From an uncultured Oscillibacter sp. (GTDB lineage Bacteria; Bacillota; Clostridia; Oscillospirales; Oscillospiraceae): a stretch of 28,792 bases of DNA. The notes under the pieces were generated by a model. The model did not search any database. It worked only from the letters and a program-made list of their open reading frames with translations, and had not been told where the DNA came from. The DNA lies in contig CAJTZI010000027.1 of assembly GCA_910584075.1 (NCBI GenBank), positions 1 to 28,792 of the forward strand, in the 5' to 3' direction. Position 1 is the first letter of the stretch. Each line of letters starts with the position of its first letter. The translations under genes were made by a program, and so were the position numbers. This document shows, in pieces, positions 1 through 7,989 of the stretch.

Positions 1-85
1 GCACCTCTGCCCAGGCGTCTCTAATGCTGGTAACTGTCATTTTTCAGGCCCTCCTCGCACGTTTTGGTGGTTGTATGTATAAAAA

Positions 86-125
86 ATTAGGTTACACTTG
101 GTCGCTTGACCTTGTGTAACCTAAT
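86..125. repeat. Long hairpin (12-bp inverted repeat) upstream of trmB
   Basis: Bases 86-97 and 114-125 are a perfect 12-bp inverted repeat. The 16-base loop contains a further 4-bp stem (100-103 with 108-111), so the whole folds as one extended hairpin. The left side is preceded by six A (81-86), so read on the minus strand it is a stem followed by U and would act as an intrinsic terminator there. No gene is visible in bases 1-85. It may end a leftward transcript, or be a leftover of a recombination site. Confidence 0.6.
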
Positions 126-164
126 ATTAACGCCTGCCCTCTCCGCCTGCACGCCGAAAAAATA

Positions 165-193
165 TTTACACCGCCCATTTCCTGTGATACAAT
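165..193 (+). promoter_or_regulatory. Promoter of trmB
   Basis: TTTACA (165-170) and TACAAT (188-193) are separated by 17 bases. Each box matches the sigma-A consensus at five of six positions. A start near base 200 gives a leader of about 50 bases before the ATG at 253. Confidence 0.75.
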
Positions 194-252
194 GGCGGAG
201 CGTATACAACACCTTGTGGTCTGATATTTTGCGTCCCAGGAGGATTTTCCAT

Positions 253-1296
253 ATGCGTATGCGGAAAAAAAAGAATCTGATTCCCCGAATGGAGCGGTGC
301 GGAGACCGCCTTATCCGGGACCCCTACGACCGCCGGGGCCGCTGGCGGGAGCTGATGCCCCAGGCCCGGGAAGTGCGGCTGGAGCTGGGCTGCGGCAAGG
401 GCCGCTTCACCGCCGGCACGGCGGCGGCGGAGCCCGATGTGCTGTTCGCAGCCGTGGAGCGGGTGCCGGACGCCATGGTGGTAGCCATGGAGCGGTGCGC
501 GGCGGCGGGGCTCTCCAACGTCTTCTTCATCGACGCCGACGCCGACCAGCTGCCCTTCTTCTTTGCCCCCGGCGAGGTGGACCGCATCTATGTCAACTTC
601 TGCGACCCCTGGCCCAGCGGGCGCCACGCCAAACGCCGCCTGACCCACGGAAACTTTTTGAAGCTCTACCGCCAGGTGCTGAAAGAGGGCGGGCAGATCC
701 ACTTCAAAACCGACAACCAGGGGCTCTTTGAGTTCTCCGCAGAGGAGATCCCTCAGTTTGGCTTCACCCTGTCGGAGGTCACCCGGAATCTCCACGAGCA
801 CGGCCCTGTTGGTGTCATGACGGATTACGAGGCCAAGTTCCACCAGCTGGGCCAGCCCATCAACCGGCTGGTGGCTACCATGGTCCCCTGGACGGAGGTC
901 TTCCCCACCGACATCCGGCGGGTCCGGGAGCGGTGGCTGGACGCCTTCGCCGAGGGCGTCTCCGAGGCGGACCTGGGCAGGCACGTGCTGGCGGACGGAA
1001 ACTACCTCTGGCACCTCTTCTCCTGGAAGCTGGTCCCCTGCCTGGAGGGAGAAGACGCCAAAAAGGCCCTGGCGGAGGTGCCGGAGGAGGAATTCTACTT
1101 ATTCTATAATGAGCATCCCCCCCAGGGAGCCTCCCGGGTGCGGCCCATCTCCAAGGCGGAGGCGCTGTCCATGGGCCCGCCGGAGTCCCACGCCGGGGCG
1201 GACTGGTACCTGGTGGACAGAGACTTCACCTGGACCTGCGCCCACACCCACGAGGTCCAGTGCGGTCCCTATTTTTGCCGTCCGGCGGGAAGCTGA
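253..1296 (+). CDS. trmB: tRNA (guanine-N7-)-methyltransferase with C-terminal extra domain
   Basis: Class I SAM methyltransferase that makes m7G46 in tRNA variable loops. The ATG at 253 is chosen because AGGAGG (238-243) lies 9 bases upstream and homology starts there; the frame is open further upstream, but the promoter at 165-193 falls inside that extension. Visible motifs: SAM loop ELGCGKG (44-50), DPWP (118-121) followed by HAKRR (125-129), FKTDN (151-155) and the TDYE element (190-193). The usual TrmB ends near residue 213. This protein is 347 residues, and residues 215-347 form an additional region with YLWHLFSWK (251-259) and CLEGE (263-267). That region resembles, from memory, the DUF4275 family of small Firmicute proteins. 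TrmB assignment is very secure; identity of the tail is tentative. The gene is monocistronic, bounded by its own promoter and terminator. Confidence 0.96.
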   Translation: MRMRKKKNLIPRMERCGDRLIRDPYDRRGRWRELMPQAREVRLELGCGKGRFTAGTAAAEPDVLFAAVERVPDAMVVAMERCAAAGLSNVFFIDADADQLPFFFAPGEVDRIYVNFCDPWPSGRHAKRRLTHGNFLKLYRQVLKEGGQIHFKTDNQGLFEFSAEEIPQFGFTLSEVTRNLHEHGPVGVMTDYEAKFHQLGQPINRLVATMVPWTEVFPTDIRRVRERWLDAFAEGVSEADLGRHVLADGNYLWHLFSWKLVPCLEGEDAKKALAEVPEEEFYLFYNEHPPQGASRVRPISKAEALSMGPPESHAGADWYLVDRDFTWTCAHTHEVQCGPYFCRPAGS

Positions 1297-1314
1297 CAAT
1301 TTCAAATCTCCCGC

Positions 1315-1355
1315 AAGCGCCGCGCGATCTCTCGCGCGGCGCTTGTTCCCTTTCT
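1315..1355 (+). terminator. Intrinsic terminator of trmB
   Basis: Perfect 13-bp GC-rich stem (1315-1327 with 1332-1344), loop TCTC, followed by a pyrimidine-rich tail with T runs. It lies 18 bases after the trmB stop. Confidence 0.8.
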
Positions 1356-1400
1356 CCCCGGCCTCTGTTACCTTTTTGGTTTTTTGTTACCGTTTTGTGG

Positions 1401-1442
1401 TTGACATCTGTCTACCTCTGTGTTATGGTATAGGTAGACAGA
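1401..1442 (+). promoter_or_regulatory. Promoter with overlapping 11-bp dyad operator for the BlaI operon
   Basis: TTGACA (1401-1406) is a perfect -35 and TATGGT (1424-1429) sits 17 bases on as -10. A perfect 11-bp inverted repeat (TCTGTCTACCT at 1407-1417, its complement at 1432-1442) flanks the -10 box. BlaI/MecI repressors bind dyads over their own promoters, so this is the expected autorepression site. That the product of the next gene binds here is inference. Confidence 0.78.
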
Positions 1443-1464
1443 CGTATACCTAGGAGGTGTGTTT

Positions 1465-1842
1465 ATGAAAATCAGTCTCTCAGACAGCGAGTGGAAGCTG
1501 ATGAACTGCCTGTGGAGCCGGTCCCCCAGGACCATTACGGAGCTGACGGCGGCGATGAAAGCGGACACCGGCTGGAGCAAGAACACTGTCATCACCATGC
1601 TCTCCCGGCTGGAGGCCAAGGGGGCCGTCCGCCACGAGGAGGGGGAGCGGGCCAAGCGGTACTTCCCGGTCATGGACCGGCGGGACGCCGCCCGGGCGGA
1701 GACGGAGAGCTTCCTGGGCAAGGTCTACGGCGGCAGCCTGGGGCTGATGATGAGCGCCATGGTGGAGAGCCGCCAGCTGACGGAATCGGACATTGCGGAG
1801 CTGTCGGCAATTTTGGAACAGGCGGGAGGCGAGACGAAATGA
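1465..1842 (+). CDS. BlaI/MecI/CopY family transcriptional repressor
   Basis: A 125-residue winged-helix repressor, the usual length for the BlaI/MecI family. The N-terminal half holds the DNA-binding fold (SDSEWKLMNCLW near 6-17, GWSKNTVITMLSRLEAKG near 36-53); the C-terminal half is the dimer domain. In known systems this repressor is cleaved or displaced when a BlaR1/MecR1 M56 protease senses an extracellular signal. The ATG at 1465 is preferred to the GTG at 1459 because AGGAGG (1452-1457) is 7 bases upstream. The stop overlaps the start of the next gene (ATGA at 1839-1842), showing translational coupling with the lipoprotein and then the M56 protein. There is no beta-lactamase in the window, so the regulated target is unknown beyond the operon itself. 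Confidence 0.93.
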   Translation: MKISLSDSEWKLMNCLWSRSPRTITELTAAMKADTGWSKNTVITMLSRLEAKGAVRHEEGERAKRYFPVMDRRDAARAETESFLGKVYGGSLGLMMSAMVESRQLTESDIAELSAILEQAGGETK

Positions 1843-2579
1843 GAAAGGCTTTTCCCATATTTGCGGCCCTGCTTGCAGCCATGCTGTGCCTGACGTCCGG
1901 CTGCGGGCAGAGGAGCGCCCCCGCCCCGGCGGAACCGTCTCCGGAGCCTCCTGCCGTCTCCCCCATCCCCAATCCCCCAAAGGAGGAACCGGAGGACCGG
2001 GATCAGCCGGTCGTGGAGCCGGGCCCCGTGGACGGCCTCCTGGGGGAGACGGAGCTGGCCTTTTTCAATGAAATCTATTTCAACAACGAGGCCGTGCCGC
2101 TGCGCAACCAGTTTTTGTCCTCCACCTACGAGTCCCCGGCGGACATCGACCTCTACCAGCTGTTTTACAACGGCACCGGGGAGGACGTGAGCGAGGCGGA
2201 GCGGGAGACGGTGATCCGGGAGGGATACAGCGGCGACTGCCCGGACACGGACCTGACCAAGTGCTCCGCCGGAGCCATGGACGCCGCCCTGGAGAGAAGC
2301 ATGGATCTGACGCTGGAGGAGACCAACCGGGTAGGCCTGGACAGCTTCGTGCATCTCCCCGCGTATGACGCCTACTACGACTTCCACGGGGACACCAACG
2401 TCCGGCCCCATGTGGACATCGCCGCCGGGGAGCGGAAGGACGGCCTGGTCCATCTCTATTACGAGGACGCGTTTTTTGCCGACGGCTGGAAGTGCGTTAC
2501 GCTGCGGCTGGGGGAAGGCGGCGAATACAAATTTGTGTCCAACGTCCCCTGCGGCCCGGCGGACGTCCCCGGCGCCTGA
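1839..2579 (+). CDS. Lipoprotein sharing a domain with the downstream M56 protease
   Basis: A 246-residue exported protein. It has a signal peptide (Arg-Lys then a hydrophobic stretch 5-18) ending in TSGC, so Cys22 is the probable lipidation site. Thr rather than Leu at -3 makes the lipobox slightly atypical. A Pro/Glu-rich linker (about 25-65) leads to a globular domain (about 68-236). That domain aligns clearly with residues about 360-530 of the next gene: both have an FFN/YFN start, an LFYNG/FYNG core, DLTK, MDAAL, LTL-ETN, LPxYDAYY and FHGDTN. I recognise no named family. The start overlaps the repressor's stop by four bases, and the M56 gene follows after 15 bases, so the three genes form one transcript. 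It may compete with, or partner, the receptor ectodomain; that is inference. Confidence 0.85.
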   Translation: MRKAFPIFAALLAAMLCLTSGCGQRSAPAPAEPSPEPPAVSPIPNPPKEEPEDRDQPVVEPGPVDGLLGETELAFFNEIYFNNEAVPLRNQFLSSTYESPADIDLYQLFYNGTGEDVSEAERETVIREGYSGDCPDTDLTKCSAGAMDAALERSMDLTLEETNRVGLDSFVHLPAYDAYYDFHGDTNVRPHVDIAAGERKDGLVHLYYEDAFFADGWKCVTLRLGEGGEYKFVSNVPCGPADVPGA

Positions 2580-2594
2580 ACGGAGGAACCCATT

Positions 2595-5500
2595 ATGAAA
2601 GAGATCCTGATCACATCCTCGGCGCTCATCGCGGCGCTGCTGCTTCTGCGGCAGGTGTTCCGGAAGTCCATCTCCCGGCGGGCCCAGTACGCCCTGTGGG
2701 GGCTGGTACTGGTGCGGCTGCTGGTGCCTGCCAACCTGCCCGCCCTGGAGCACAACGTGCTGACGGCGGCGGAGCCGGTGACCCGGAATATGGAATCCCT
2801 CTATCTCGCGCCCAATCGTGTCGACATTATGAGTCCCACCGGCGCGCCGGTCATCGTCACGAACTCCCCACAGGTGGTGGTGGGCCCCGCCACACCGGAC
2901 AACACCCTCACATTTTCCCAGAGGGATGTCCACAACACCCCGGTGGAGAATAGCACGGAATACCAACGGCAGATCCCCTTGAAAGACCTCTTCCGCCCCG
3001 TCTGGTATGCCGGCATCGCCGTTATGGCGGTCTGGTTCCTCCTCTCCAATCTCCTCTTCTGGCGGAAACTGCGGAAACACCGGACACCCTATGCGGTGGA
3101 GAACTGCCCCCGCCGGGTATATCTGGTGGAATCGAGCCTGTCCTCCCCCTGCCTCTTCGGGCTGTTCCGCCCCACCGTCTACCTGACCCCCGCCGCTGTT
3201 TCCTCGCCGGAATCCCTGCGCCATGTGCTGGCCCACGAGGAGACCCACGCCCGCCATCTGGACCCCCTGTGGTCCCTTCTGCGGGCGGTGTGTCTGGCTG
3301 TGTACTGGTTCAACCCCCTGGTGTGGGCCGCCGCCATCGCCAGCAAAAACGACTGCGAGCTGGCCTGCGACGAAGGTGCCATCCTCCATCTAGGAGAGGC
3401 GGAGCGCATCCCCTACGGCAAAACCCTCCTCTCCCTCATCCCCGTGCGGCGGGGGCCCTCCAATCCCCTGCTGTCCGCCACCACCATGACGGCAGGGAAA
3501 AAACAGCTGAAAGACCGGGTCACCCGCATTGCCGAGAGCCGCCGCACCGTGGGCGTTGCCCTCTTTGCCGTCATCGCCCTGACGGCTGTGGTATGCGCCG
3601 CCACCTTCACCGGGGCGGCCACCAAGGCGCCGGAGGAACCCGGCGGCAGCAGTAATCCCCGGGCCGACGGACCTCTCACAGGAGAGGAGATGCGGTATTT
3701 CAACGAGGACTTCTTCAATGGAGAAAACGGGTTCAACATCCGGCAGCAGTTCCTCACCTGCCTCTACGCATCGCCGGAGGACATCAACCTCTTCTCCCTC
3801 TTCTACAACGGCGTCGGTTTGCCGGATGTCACGGATGAGGCGGAGCGGCGGGCCGCGGCCGGGGGTGAGAACCCGGGGGTGGATCTGACCAAGTTCACGG
3901 CTGCGGACATGGACGCGGCGCTTCTGGAGCACACCGGCCTGACCCTGGCCGAAACAAACCAGGTGGATCTGGACGGCTTCCAATACCTGCCGGAGTACGA
4001 CGCCTATTACTTCTTCCACGGTGACACCAACAGTGTCCCCATTCCCGACTTCTTCGTCGGGGAGCGGGAGGGCAGTACCATCCGCCTCTATTACGCAGAC
4101 TTCCAATACGGCGGCTACGGAGCCTTCTGCCTGACGCTGGAAGAGCGGGAGGACGGCGGATACTGGTTCCGTTCCCACACTCTCTCGGAGATGCCCGCCA
4201 TTCCCCCGGACTACCCGGTGGAAGATCCTTGGATGACCATCCCCCTGGACAGCCTGAAGCCCTATGAGCCCCAGGCGATGGAGGTAACGGTCCGCTCCGG
4301 CGATGTGGCGGAGACACTGGAGGTCTGGGACGTCTACGACCAGACCTTCCGGGTCTACCGCTCCACCGACGGGAACTGCTGCGCCGCCCTGGAGACAGGA
4401 TCGGAGCTCAAGTGCTTCCTCACACTGCCGGAAAACATCCAAAGCGTGGCTGTAGAGGACTATTATGAGCTCCTGGGCCATTACGGCGTGGTCATCTCTT
4501 ATAAGTTCCAAAAGGACGGCGAGTATTACACCACCTTCAACGACTACTACACCGTGGACAGCGGCGGCACGCCGTATCTGCTGGCCCGGGCCTACGGCGA
4601 CTCCGTCATCGAAACGGACCTGGACGGCGACGGAACATGGGAGCTGGTCTCCGCCGGGATCCACGATGTCCAGATCTTCTTCCAGCGGGACGGGCAGCTG
4701 TACGAGGCCGACGTCCTCTCCCTTCTGGCAGAGCGGTGGACGGACCCGGTTTCCTTCTATCCCACCTACTGGGACAAATACGGGCGATCCCTGTATCTCA
4801 ACGCCGAGGTCCCCTTCCCTGACGCCGTTCTGCCGGAGGAATTCGGCGGCGGTCAGGCCACCGGCACCGCCGTGCGGCAGCTGTACTTCGACGGAGAGAA
4901 CCTGCTGCTTTACAAGGACGGTGACCGGCCCGTGGCGGACCACGTGATGGAGGGAGGCGTTCAGGCCCCGGAGGACGTGCTGGAGGCCGCCAGGACCGAG
5001 GTCCATAACCGCTACGAGTACGCCCGGACCCACACCGGCGTCACCGGCGGGGACGGGGAGATGTGGGGCACCCCGGCAGAGTACGACGACTGGCGGCTGG
5101 AGGTCCAGGGCGGCCCCTGGACCGAGCTCCTGGGAGGCCAGCGGATTGAGATCTGGCAAATCAACTATGAATTCCACACCACCACGCCTGAGCGGGTTAT
5201 CCTGGCGGGGGGCAGCTACCTGACGGAGGACGCGTGGCACTGCAACACCTACCCGGGGTGCACCTATCTCTACTTCCTCCTCCCGGCGGACGGTCCCCGG
5301 CGCTACCTCTGCTCCGCCATGGAGAACGACTGCGCCCCCGGTATGGAACTGTTCCGCACCGACATGGCCTACCAGCTGGACGGGCTGGGCGTGGTGCCCC
5401 TGACGGACCTGGAGGGGGAGGTACTGGCGGACATGATCCTGATGAACGAGGCCTCCTTCCTCAACAGCATGGCGGAGCGGGAGGACGGCGAGATTGTCAT

Positions 5501-6866
5501 CGACCGTCTGCGAAGCTATCTCATCTCCACCTACGGCAGTGCGCTGGACGGTCTCATTGAGATCCACATCGCCTTTTCCGGCAGCAGCAGCGGCTGGAGC
5601 CACGAGGAGCTGTACCAGTATTACGCCCGGAGTTTCGACAACATCTCGGACCTCACCGAGGGCGGCGCGGCGCTGTGGGAGCGGCTGACGGATCAGGCGG
5701 CCGCCCCGGCGGCAGGCCCCCTCCGCCCCACCCTGGCCGATATTGAGGCCCTGGCCCCGGCGGAGGTGGCGGAGGCGGTCTTCCAGCTGGGCCAGGCCAA
5801 CCTGGTCGAGTTCCTGCGGGAACCCGCCCTGTACGACGGGTGGCGGCTCTCCGGCCTCACCCGGGTGTCAGGCTTTTCAACCTACGGCCTGAACCTGCCC
5901 GTCTACTCCGCAGGGTTTGAGCTGCACCCCTCCCAGCCGGACAAGGTGGTCCTGGCGGGGGGCATGGACTTCACGGAGGACGGCTGGGTCAAGGGCCTGG
6001 TGTCCGCCTCCCCCTATCTGCTGTTCCTGCTGGAGGACGGACACTACACCCTGCTGGAGAGCGATATTCCCCATGACCTCTCCACAGATTCTCCCGGCTT
6101 TCAGGCGGAGATCGCCCGGGTACTGCTGGAAAATCAGCGTCTCCGCCCCTCCCAGATCGACGATGAAACGCTGCTCTCCATGCTGGGCACCCGCACCCTG
6201 AACCTTCTGGGGACCTACCCGGAGGAGGAGCAGGAGGCGGTCCTCACGGCCCTGGACGCCTTTCACAACCAGGGGCCCCAGGAATTGCAGATGGATCTGC
6301 GGGACAAAATCCAGACCACCGTGTGGACCCAGCGGGACCTGGACGAGCACGGCTCCGCCCTCTTCCAAAAGCTCCTGGACCACACCGGCATCCAGGCCTA
6401 CGGCCTGGGGGAATCTCACTCCCACCTGACCAGCGCCATCTACGCGTCTCTGCGCTACTGGCGGCAGAACGCCTCCGCCCACGAATACGACCACCACAGC
6501 GTGGCCTACTACCTGCTGGACACCCAGCGGGGCGGCAGCAGCTGCACCGCCTACCTTCTGGTGTCCTGGGGGGACTACGAGCTGACGGAGGACAGCTATG
6601 AGCTGGTCACCGGCGGCAGCACCGCTATGGCCGTCTCCTTCTCTTATGTCAATGACCGCTACCAGGCGACGGAGATCTGGCAGCCCCACGGCGGCGGCCT
6701 GTACGAGCCGGAGATCCGCTCCTGCTTCCCGGAGGAGGCGGCGAATACCGTCTTCCTGTCAGACGGCCCGAAATATGAGGCGATTCGCCAGGCGCTGGAC
6801 TCCTATCTGGACATGGATATAAAGGCCTGGTACAAGGCGTATCAGAGAGAACAGGCGGGCGAATAA
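2595..6866 (+). CDS. Giant BlaR1-like M56 family metallopeptidase with ~1080-residue ectodomain
   Basis: A 1423-residue membrane protein. Residues 1-340 are a typical M56 (BlaR1/MecR1) module: hydrophobic segments near 3-20, 32-46, 134-152, 226-246 and 319-337, with the zinc motif HEETH at 214-218 and a likely third ligand Glu255 in NDCELACDE. Known M56 sensors cleave a BlaI-type repressor on signal. In place of the usual penicillin-binding domain there is a very large extracytoplasmic part. Residues about 360-530 are homologous to the upstream lipoprotein. Residues about 580-740 contain DLDGDGTWELV (675-685), like a calcium-binding FG-GAP/VCBS-type loop. Two further related segments start at Trp833 and Trp1083; each has WRL, then PERVILAGG or PDKVVLAGG, TEDxW, and Y-L-FLL. 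ATG 2595 has GGAGG 9 bases upstream. The frame is intact throughout. Ligand unknown. Confidence 0.9.
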   Translation: MKEILITSSALIAALLLLRQVFRKSISRRAQYALWGLVLVRLLVPANLPALEHNVLTAAEPVTRNMESLYLAPNRVDIMSPTGAPVIVTNSPQVVVGPATPDNTLTFSQRDVHNTPVENSTEYQRQIPLKDLFRPVWYAGIAVMAVWFLLSNLLFWRKLRKHRTPYAVENCPRRVYLVESSLSSPCLFGLFRPTVYLTPAAVSSPESLRHVLAHEETHARHLDPLWSLLRAVCLAVYWFNPLVWAAAIASKNDCELACDEGAILHLGEAERIPYGKTLLSLIPVRRGPSNPLLSATTMTAGKKQLKDRVTRIAESRRTVGVALFAVIALTAVVCAATFTGAATKAPEEPGGSSNPRADGPLTGEEMRYFNEDFFNGENGFNIRQQFLTCLYASPEDINLFSLFYNGVGLPDVTDEAERRAAAGGENPGVDLTKFTAADMDAALLEHTGLTLAETNQVDLDGFQYLPEYDAYYFFHGDTNSVPIPDFFVGEREGSTIRLYYADFQYGGYGAFCLTLEEREDGGYWFRSHTLSEMPAIPPDYPVEDPWMTIPLDSLKPYEPQAMEVTVRSGDVAETLEVWDVYDQTFRVYRSTDGNCCAALETGSELKCFLTLPENIQSVAVEDYYELLGHYGVVISYKFQKDGEYYTTFNDYYTVDSGGTPYLLARAYGDSVIETDLDGDGTWELVSAGIHDVQIFFQRDGQLYEADVLSLLAERWTDPVSFYPTYWDKYGRSLYLNAEVPFPDAVLPEEFGGGQATGTAVRQLYFDGENLLLYKDGDRPVADHVMEGGVQAPEDVLEAARTEVHNRYEYARTHTGVTGGDGEMWGTPAEYDDWRLEVQGGPWTELLGGQRIEIWQINYEFHTTTPERVILAGGSYLTEDAWHCNTYPGCTYLYFLLPADGPRRYLCSAMENDCAPGMELFRTDMAYQLDGLGVVPLTDLEGEVLADMILMNEASFLNSMAEREDGEIVIDRLRSYLISTYGSALDGLIEIHIAFSGSSSGWSHEELYQYYARSFDNISDLTEGGAALWERLTDQAAAPAAGPLRPTLADIEALAPAEVAEAVFQLGQANLVEFLREPALYDGWRLSGLTRVSGFSTYGLNLPVYSAGFELHPSQPDKVVLAGGMDFTEDGWVKGLVSASPYLLFLLEDGHYTLLESDIPHDLSTDSPGFQAEIARVLLENQRLRPSQIDDETLLSMLGTRTLNLLGTYPEEEQEAVLTALDAFHNQGPQELQMDLRDKIQTTVWTQRDLDEHGSALFQKLLDHTGIQAYGLGESHSHLTSAIYASLRYWRQNASAHEYDHHSVAYYLLDTQRGGSSCTAYLLVSWGDYELTEDSYELVTGGSTAMAVSFSYVNDRYQATEIWQPHGGGLYEPEIRSCFPEEAANTVFLSDGPKYEAIRQALDSYLDMDIKAWYKAYQREQAGE

Positions 6867-6879
6867 ACGGCAGCGCAGG

Positions 6880-6898
6880 AAGGGTCTTCCCTTTTTCC
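6880..6898 (+). terminator. Weak terminator after the M56 gene
   Basis: A short stem (AAGGG 6880-6884 with CCCTT 6889-6893, extendable by G-U pairs) runs into a T run (6892-6896). It lies 14 bases after the stop. Confidence 0.5.
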
Positions 6899-6951
6899 TC
6901 CGTTTGGGGTATACTGGTTCCATCAATCCCCAAAACAGGAGGAATATACCA

Positions 6952-7371
6952 ATGAGAAATCTCTTTCTTCTGGCCGCCGTCATCTGCTTCGGCATGGCCA
7001 TCATCAAGTTCTTCGCTGCCCGCTCCACACCCAACGTTCCCGCCCCCAGGAAAGCCAGCCAAAAATACCTCACCCTGACGGCGGAGGAGGCCAAGGCCCG
7101 GCTGGACGAGGATGACAGCGTCATCCTGCTGGACGTGCGCACTCAGGCAGAGTTTGACGAGGGGCACATCCCCGGGGCTGTGTGCCTGCCCAGCGAGGAC
7201 ATCACACCGGGCCTCCCCCTCCCCTTTGACAAGGATGCGGAGGTCCTGGTCTACTGCCGCTCCGGCCGCCGCAGCGCCGAGGCCGCGGAGAAGCTGGCGG
7301 ACATGGGCTATGCCAATGTGGCGGACTTCGGAGGCATCATCAACTGGCCCTACGAGACCACCACAGACTGA
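6952..7371 (+). CDS. Membrane-anchored single-domain rhodanese
   Basis: A 139-residue protein with an N-terminal hydrophobic anchor (about 4-22) and one rhodanese domain (about 38-135). The active-site loop CRSGRRS carries the catalytic Cys that accepts sulfane sulfur, and the family signatures LLDVRTQAEFDEGHIPGA and DFGGIINWPYET are present. It is expected to face the outside of the membrane and handle persulfide sulfur; the physiological donor and acceptor are unknown. ATG 6952 has AGGAGGA (6937-6943) 8 bases upstream. A possible -10 TATACT (6910-6915) has only a poor -35. It is probably monocistronic, since a strong terminator follows directly. Confidence 0.92.
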   Translation: MRNLFLLAAVICFGMAIIKFFAARSTPNVPAPRKASQKYLTLTAEEAKARLDEDDSVILLDVRTQAEFDEGHIPGAVCLPSEDITPGLPLPFDKDAEVLVYCRSGRRSAEAAEKLADMGYANVADFGGIINWPYETTTD

Positions 7372-7372
7372 C

Positions 7373-7409
7373 AAAAGACCCCGGAGGACCGATGTCCTCC
7401 GGGGTCTTT
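7373..7409. terminator. Bidirectional terminator between convergent genes
   Basis: Perfect 16-bp stem (7374-7389 with 7394-7409), loop CGAT, with A on the left and T on the right flank, so it can stop transcription from both the rhodanese gene and the convergent minus-strand gene. Confidence 0.92.
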
Positions 7410-7416
7410 GCCTGGT

Positions 7417-7869
7417 TTAGAGCTTTCCCTGCTCCCGCAGCAGCTCCTCCAGCAGCTCCACCGACGTGGTGATCATGATGTCACAGTGGCCGGTGATGCC
7501 CAGCCGCTGGGCCGCCTTTGTCCGCTCCGAGAGCCCGGGCCGGGCCTTCAGCAGCTCCCCGCAGCGGGTGTTGCCAAAGGTCTCGAAAAAGCGCCGGCGG
7601 AAGTCCTTTGACAAAGCGTAGATCTTCCGCTTTGCCTCCATGTCCCCCTCTCCGGTATGGGGGAACAGAATCCCCAGCACCAGCAGCGCCCCGCTGACGG
7701 CCCCGCAGGCCTCCTCGTGGCTGCCGCCATAGCCGCCGCCAAAGCTCCCCGCGGCGGAAAACAGCTGTTCCGGCGTCCAGCCCGTCAGGTCCGCGAAGGC
7801 GGCCGTCACGGACTGGGCACAGTTGTAGCCCTTCCTGTGATATTCATATGCCAATGCGCAGCGATCCAT
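7417..7869 (-). CDS. C_GCAxxG_C_C family putative redox protein
   Basis: A 150-residue protein of the C_GCAxxG_C_C family, small proteins of anaerobes named for spaced cysteines and presumed redox-active or metal-binding; no reaction is established for the family. Visible cysteines in the expected pattern are Cys17 (YNCAQSV), Cys55 (EACGAVSGA), Cys103 (TRCGELL) and Cys129 (GHCD), plus Cys4. A Gly-rich stretch (GSFGGGYGG, 41-49) precedes the second. The start MDRCALAY is chosen over an ATG three codons upstream because GGGAGG lies 9 bases before it and touches the earlier ATG. An extended -10 (TGCTATACT, minus strand, 7930-7938) lies about 60 bases upstream. Confidence 0.9.
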   Translation of the reverse strand: MDRCALAYEYHRKGYNCAQSVTAAFADLTGWTPEQLFSAAGSFGGGYGGSHEEACGAVSGALLVLGILFPHTGEGDMEAKRKIYALSKDFRRRFFETFGNTRCGELLKARPGLSERTKAAQRLGITGHCDIMITTSVELLEELLREQGKL

Positions 7870-7929
7870 AAATCCCATCCTCCCAATAGAACCTGTAACC
7901 GAATGACAGGTCTCGATTTTTAAGACAGC

Positions 7930-7938
7930 AGTATAGCA
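7930..7938 (-). promoter_or_regulatory. Extended -10 promoter for the C_GCAxxG_C_C gene
   Basis: On the minus strand the sequence reads TGCTATACT, a TGn-extended -10 box. No good -35 is seen at 16-18 bases. A small 6-bp hairpin (7891-7896 with 7906-7911) lies in the leader. Confidence 0.5.
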
Positions 7939-7989
7939 GCTTCTCTCCTCGGACATAGGTACGCCAGTCCAGCCGCGCCCAGCCCGCTC

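Noticed and set aside
166..1014. Long minus-strand open frame antisense to trmB
   Set aside because: No ribosome site or homology; it is a by-product of GC-rich codon use in trmB.
1725..5603. Very long minus-strand open frames (554 and 737 residues) opposite the lipoprotein and M56 genes
   Set aside because: Composition is typical antisense shadow (rich in Val, Gly, His, Gln) with no family motif; the plus strand has clear domains.
1465..6866. Beta-lactam resistance locus
   Set aside because: No beta-lactamase or penicillin-binding protein is present, and the M56 protein lacks a penicillin-binding sensor domain.
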